Source of the DNA: Hydrogenophaga sp.
GTDB lineage: Bacteria; Pseudomonadota; Gammaproteobacteria; Burkholderiales; Burkholderiaceae_C
NCBI GenBank assembly: GCA_025458915.1
Contig: JALORL010000008.1
Location: 1-37,758, forward strand
Direction of reading: 5' to 3'
Length of the DNA stretch: 37,758 nucleotides
Made by a program: the position numbers and the translations under genes. The notes beneath the pieces are model-generated. The model made no database searches. It was not told the origin of the DNA and saw nothing but the letters and a program-made list of their open reading frames with translations. Positions within the stretch are counted from its first letter, which is position 1. Every line of letters starts with the position of its first letter. Below, piece by piece: positions 37,200 to 37,758 of the stretch.

Positions 37200-37758
37200 T
37201 TACCAGGCGTGCAGCTGGTTGTCGGGAAAGCTGCCGTCTTTCACGGCGGCCACATAGGCGGCCATGGCGTCGCGCACACTGGCCTGGCCTTCCATGAAGT
37301 TGCGAACGAACTTCGGGTTCTTGCCCAGGTTGATGCCGAGCATGTCGTGCATGACCAGCACCTGCCCGGCAGTGTCCCTGCCGGCGCCGATGCCGATGGT
37401 GTGGCAGGTCTTGAGCTGTTCGGTGATTTCCTTCGACAGGGTTGCCGGCACCATCTCCAGCACCAGCATGGCCGCACCGGCGTCCTGCAGCTCCAGCGCC
37501 TGGCGTTTGAGCTGCAAGGCCGCAGCATCGCCGCGGCCCTGCACGCGGTAGCCACCGAGGGCGTGCACGGTCTGGGGTGTGAGACCCAGGTGGGCGCACA
37601 CCGGGATGCCGCGTTCCACCAGAAAGCGCACGGTTTCTGTGGTCCAGCCGCCGCCTTCAAGTTTGACCATGTGGGCGCCGGCGCGCATGAGTTCGCTCGC
37701 GCTGCGCAAGGCCTGTTCGCGCGACTCGTGGTAACTGCCGAAGGGCAAGTCACCGATC
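37200..37758 (-). CDS. panB: 3-methyl-2-oxobutanoate hydroxymethyltransferase PanB, 5' end outside window
   Basis: PanB makes ketopantoate from 2-oxoisovalerate and methylene-tetrahydrofolate, the first committed step to pantothenate and CoA. The visible C-terminal two thirds have [81 protein letters not shown] with the conserved Gly/Asp pairs, and FVRNFMEG. It ends NQLHAW and is complete at this end. The frame is open to the right edge; an internal ATG at 37748 is not the real start. The TAA stop directly abuts the panC remnant. Confidence 0.95.
   Translation of the reverse strand, partial: IGDLPFGSYHESREQALRSASELMRAGAHMVKLEGGGWTTETVRFLVERGIPVCAHLGLTPQTVHALGGYRVQGRGDAAALQLKRQALELQDAGAAMLVLEMVPATLSKEITEQLKTCHTIGIGAGRDTAGQVLVMHDMLGINLGKNPKFVRNFMEGQASVRDAMAAYVAAVKDGSFPDNQLHAW

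Overview
The window is GC-rich, densely packed bacterial chromosome. Gene order and protein style point to a betaproteobacterium of the Burkholderiales, most likely Comamonadaceae (Hydrogenophaga/Acidovorax/Rhodoferax-like). Pointers include ispE-tRNA-Gln-prs-rplY-pth, yicC-gmk-rpoZ-spoT, a DUF4148 protein, a mutM/mutY block, and HrcA and SecB of Burkholderiales type. Nearly all of it is core housekeeping DNA. I see no insertion sequence, prophage, CRISPR array or integrase, and no gene-free stretch over 300 bases.

Layout. 1-1473: rsmD (its start lies outside), coaD and a YfhL-type ferredoxin, facing pth with overlapping 3' ends. 1398-7324 (minus): a TPR lipoprotein, lolB, ispE, tRNA-Gln, prs, rplY and pth. 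7418-11341 (plus): mutM, a dynamin-like GTPase and mutY. 11354-14916 (minus): nadK, recN, rapZ. 15011-16898 (plus): hrcA, a CAU-anticodon tRNA, tRNA-Arg, greB. 16922-21104 (minus): yicC, gmk, rpoZ, spoT. 21166-25735 (plus): Ser/Thr kinase, PP2C phosphatase, rph, rdgB, hemW. 25752-27847 (minus): a response regulator/sensor kinase pair. 28052-30735 (plus): three exported proteins (DUF4148, a lysozyme-inhibitor-like domain fused to outer-membrane phospholipase A, a thermonuclease-like nuclease). 30757-33963 (minus): gpmA, an S41 protease, moeB. 34101-36416 (plus): rhodanese, grxC, secB, gpsA. 36441-37758 (minus): panB (its start lies outside) and a broken panC.

Themes are precursor supply and coenzymes (CoA/pantothenate, isoprenoids, PRPP, NADP), DNA repair and nucleotide sanitation (mutM, mutY, recN, rdgB), RNA and translation (rsmD, pth, rplY, rph, yicC, tRNAs), global control (spoT, rapZ, hrcA, greB, kinase/phosphatase) and the cell envelope (lolB, secB, pldA, S41 protease).

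The most unusual points are: (1) prs runs without any stop codon into rplY, so PRPP synthetase and ribosomal protein L25 form one open frame; (2) panC begins directly after the panB stop codon and has lost about 40 N-terminal codons, including the ATP-binding HxGH motif; (3) an MliC-like domain is fused to a catalytically intact PldA; (4) a dynamin-like GTPase gene overlaps mutY; and (5) three successive hairpins lie in the gap between the DUF4148 gene and pldA.
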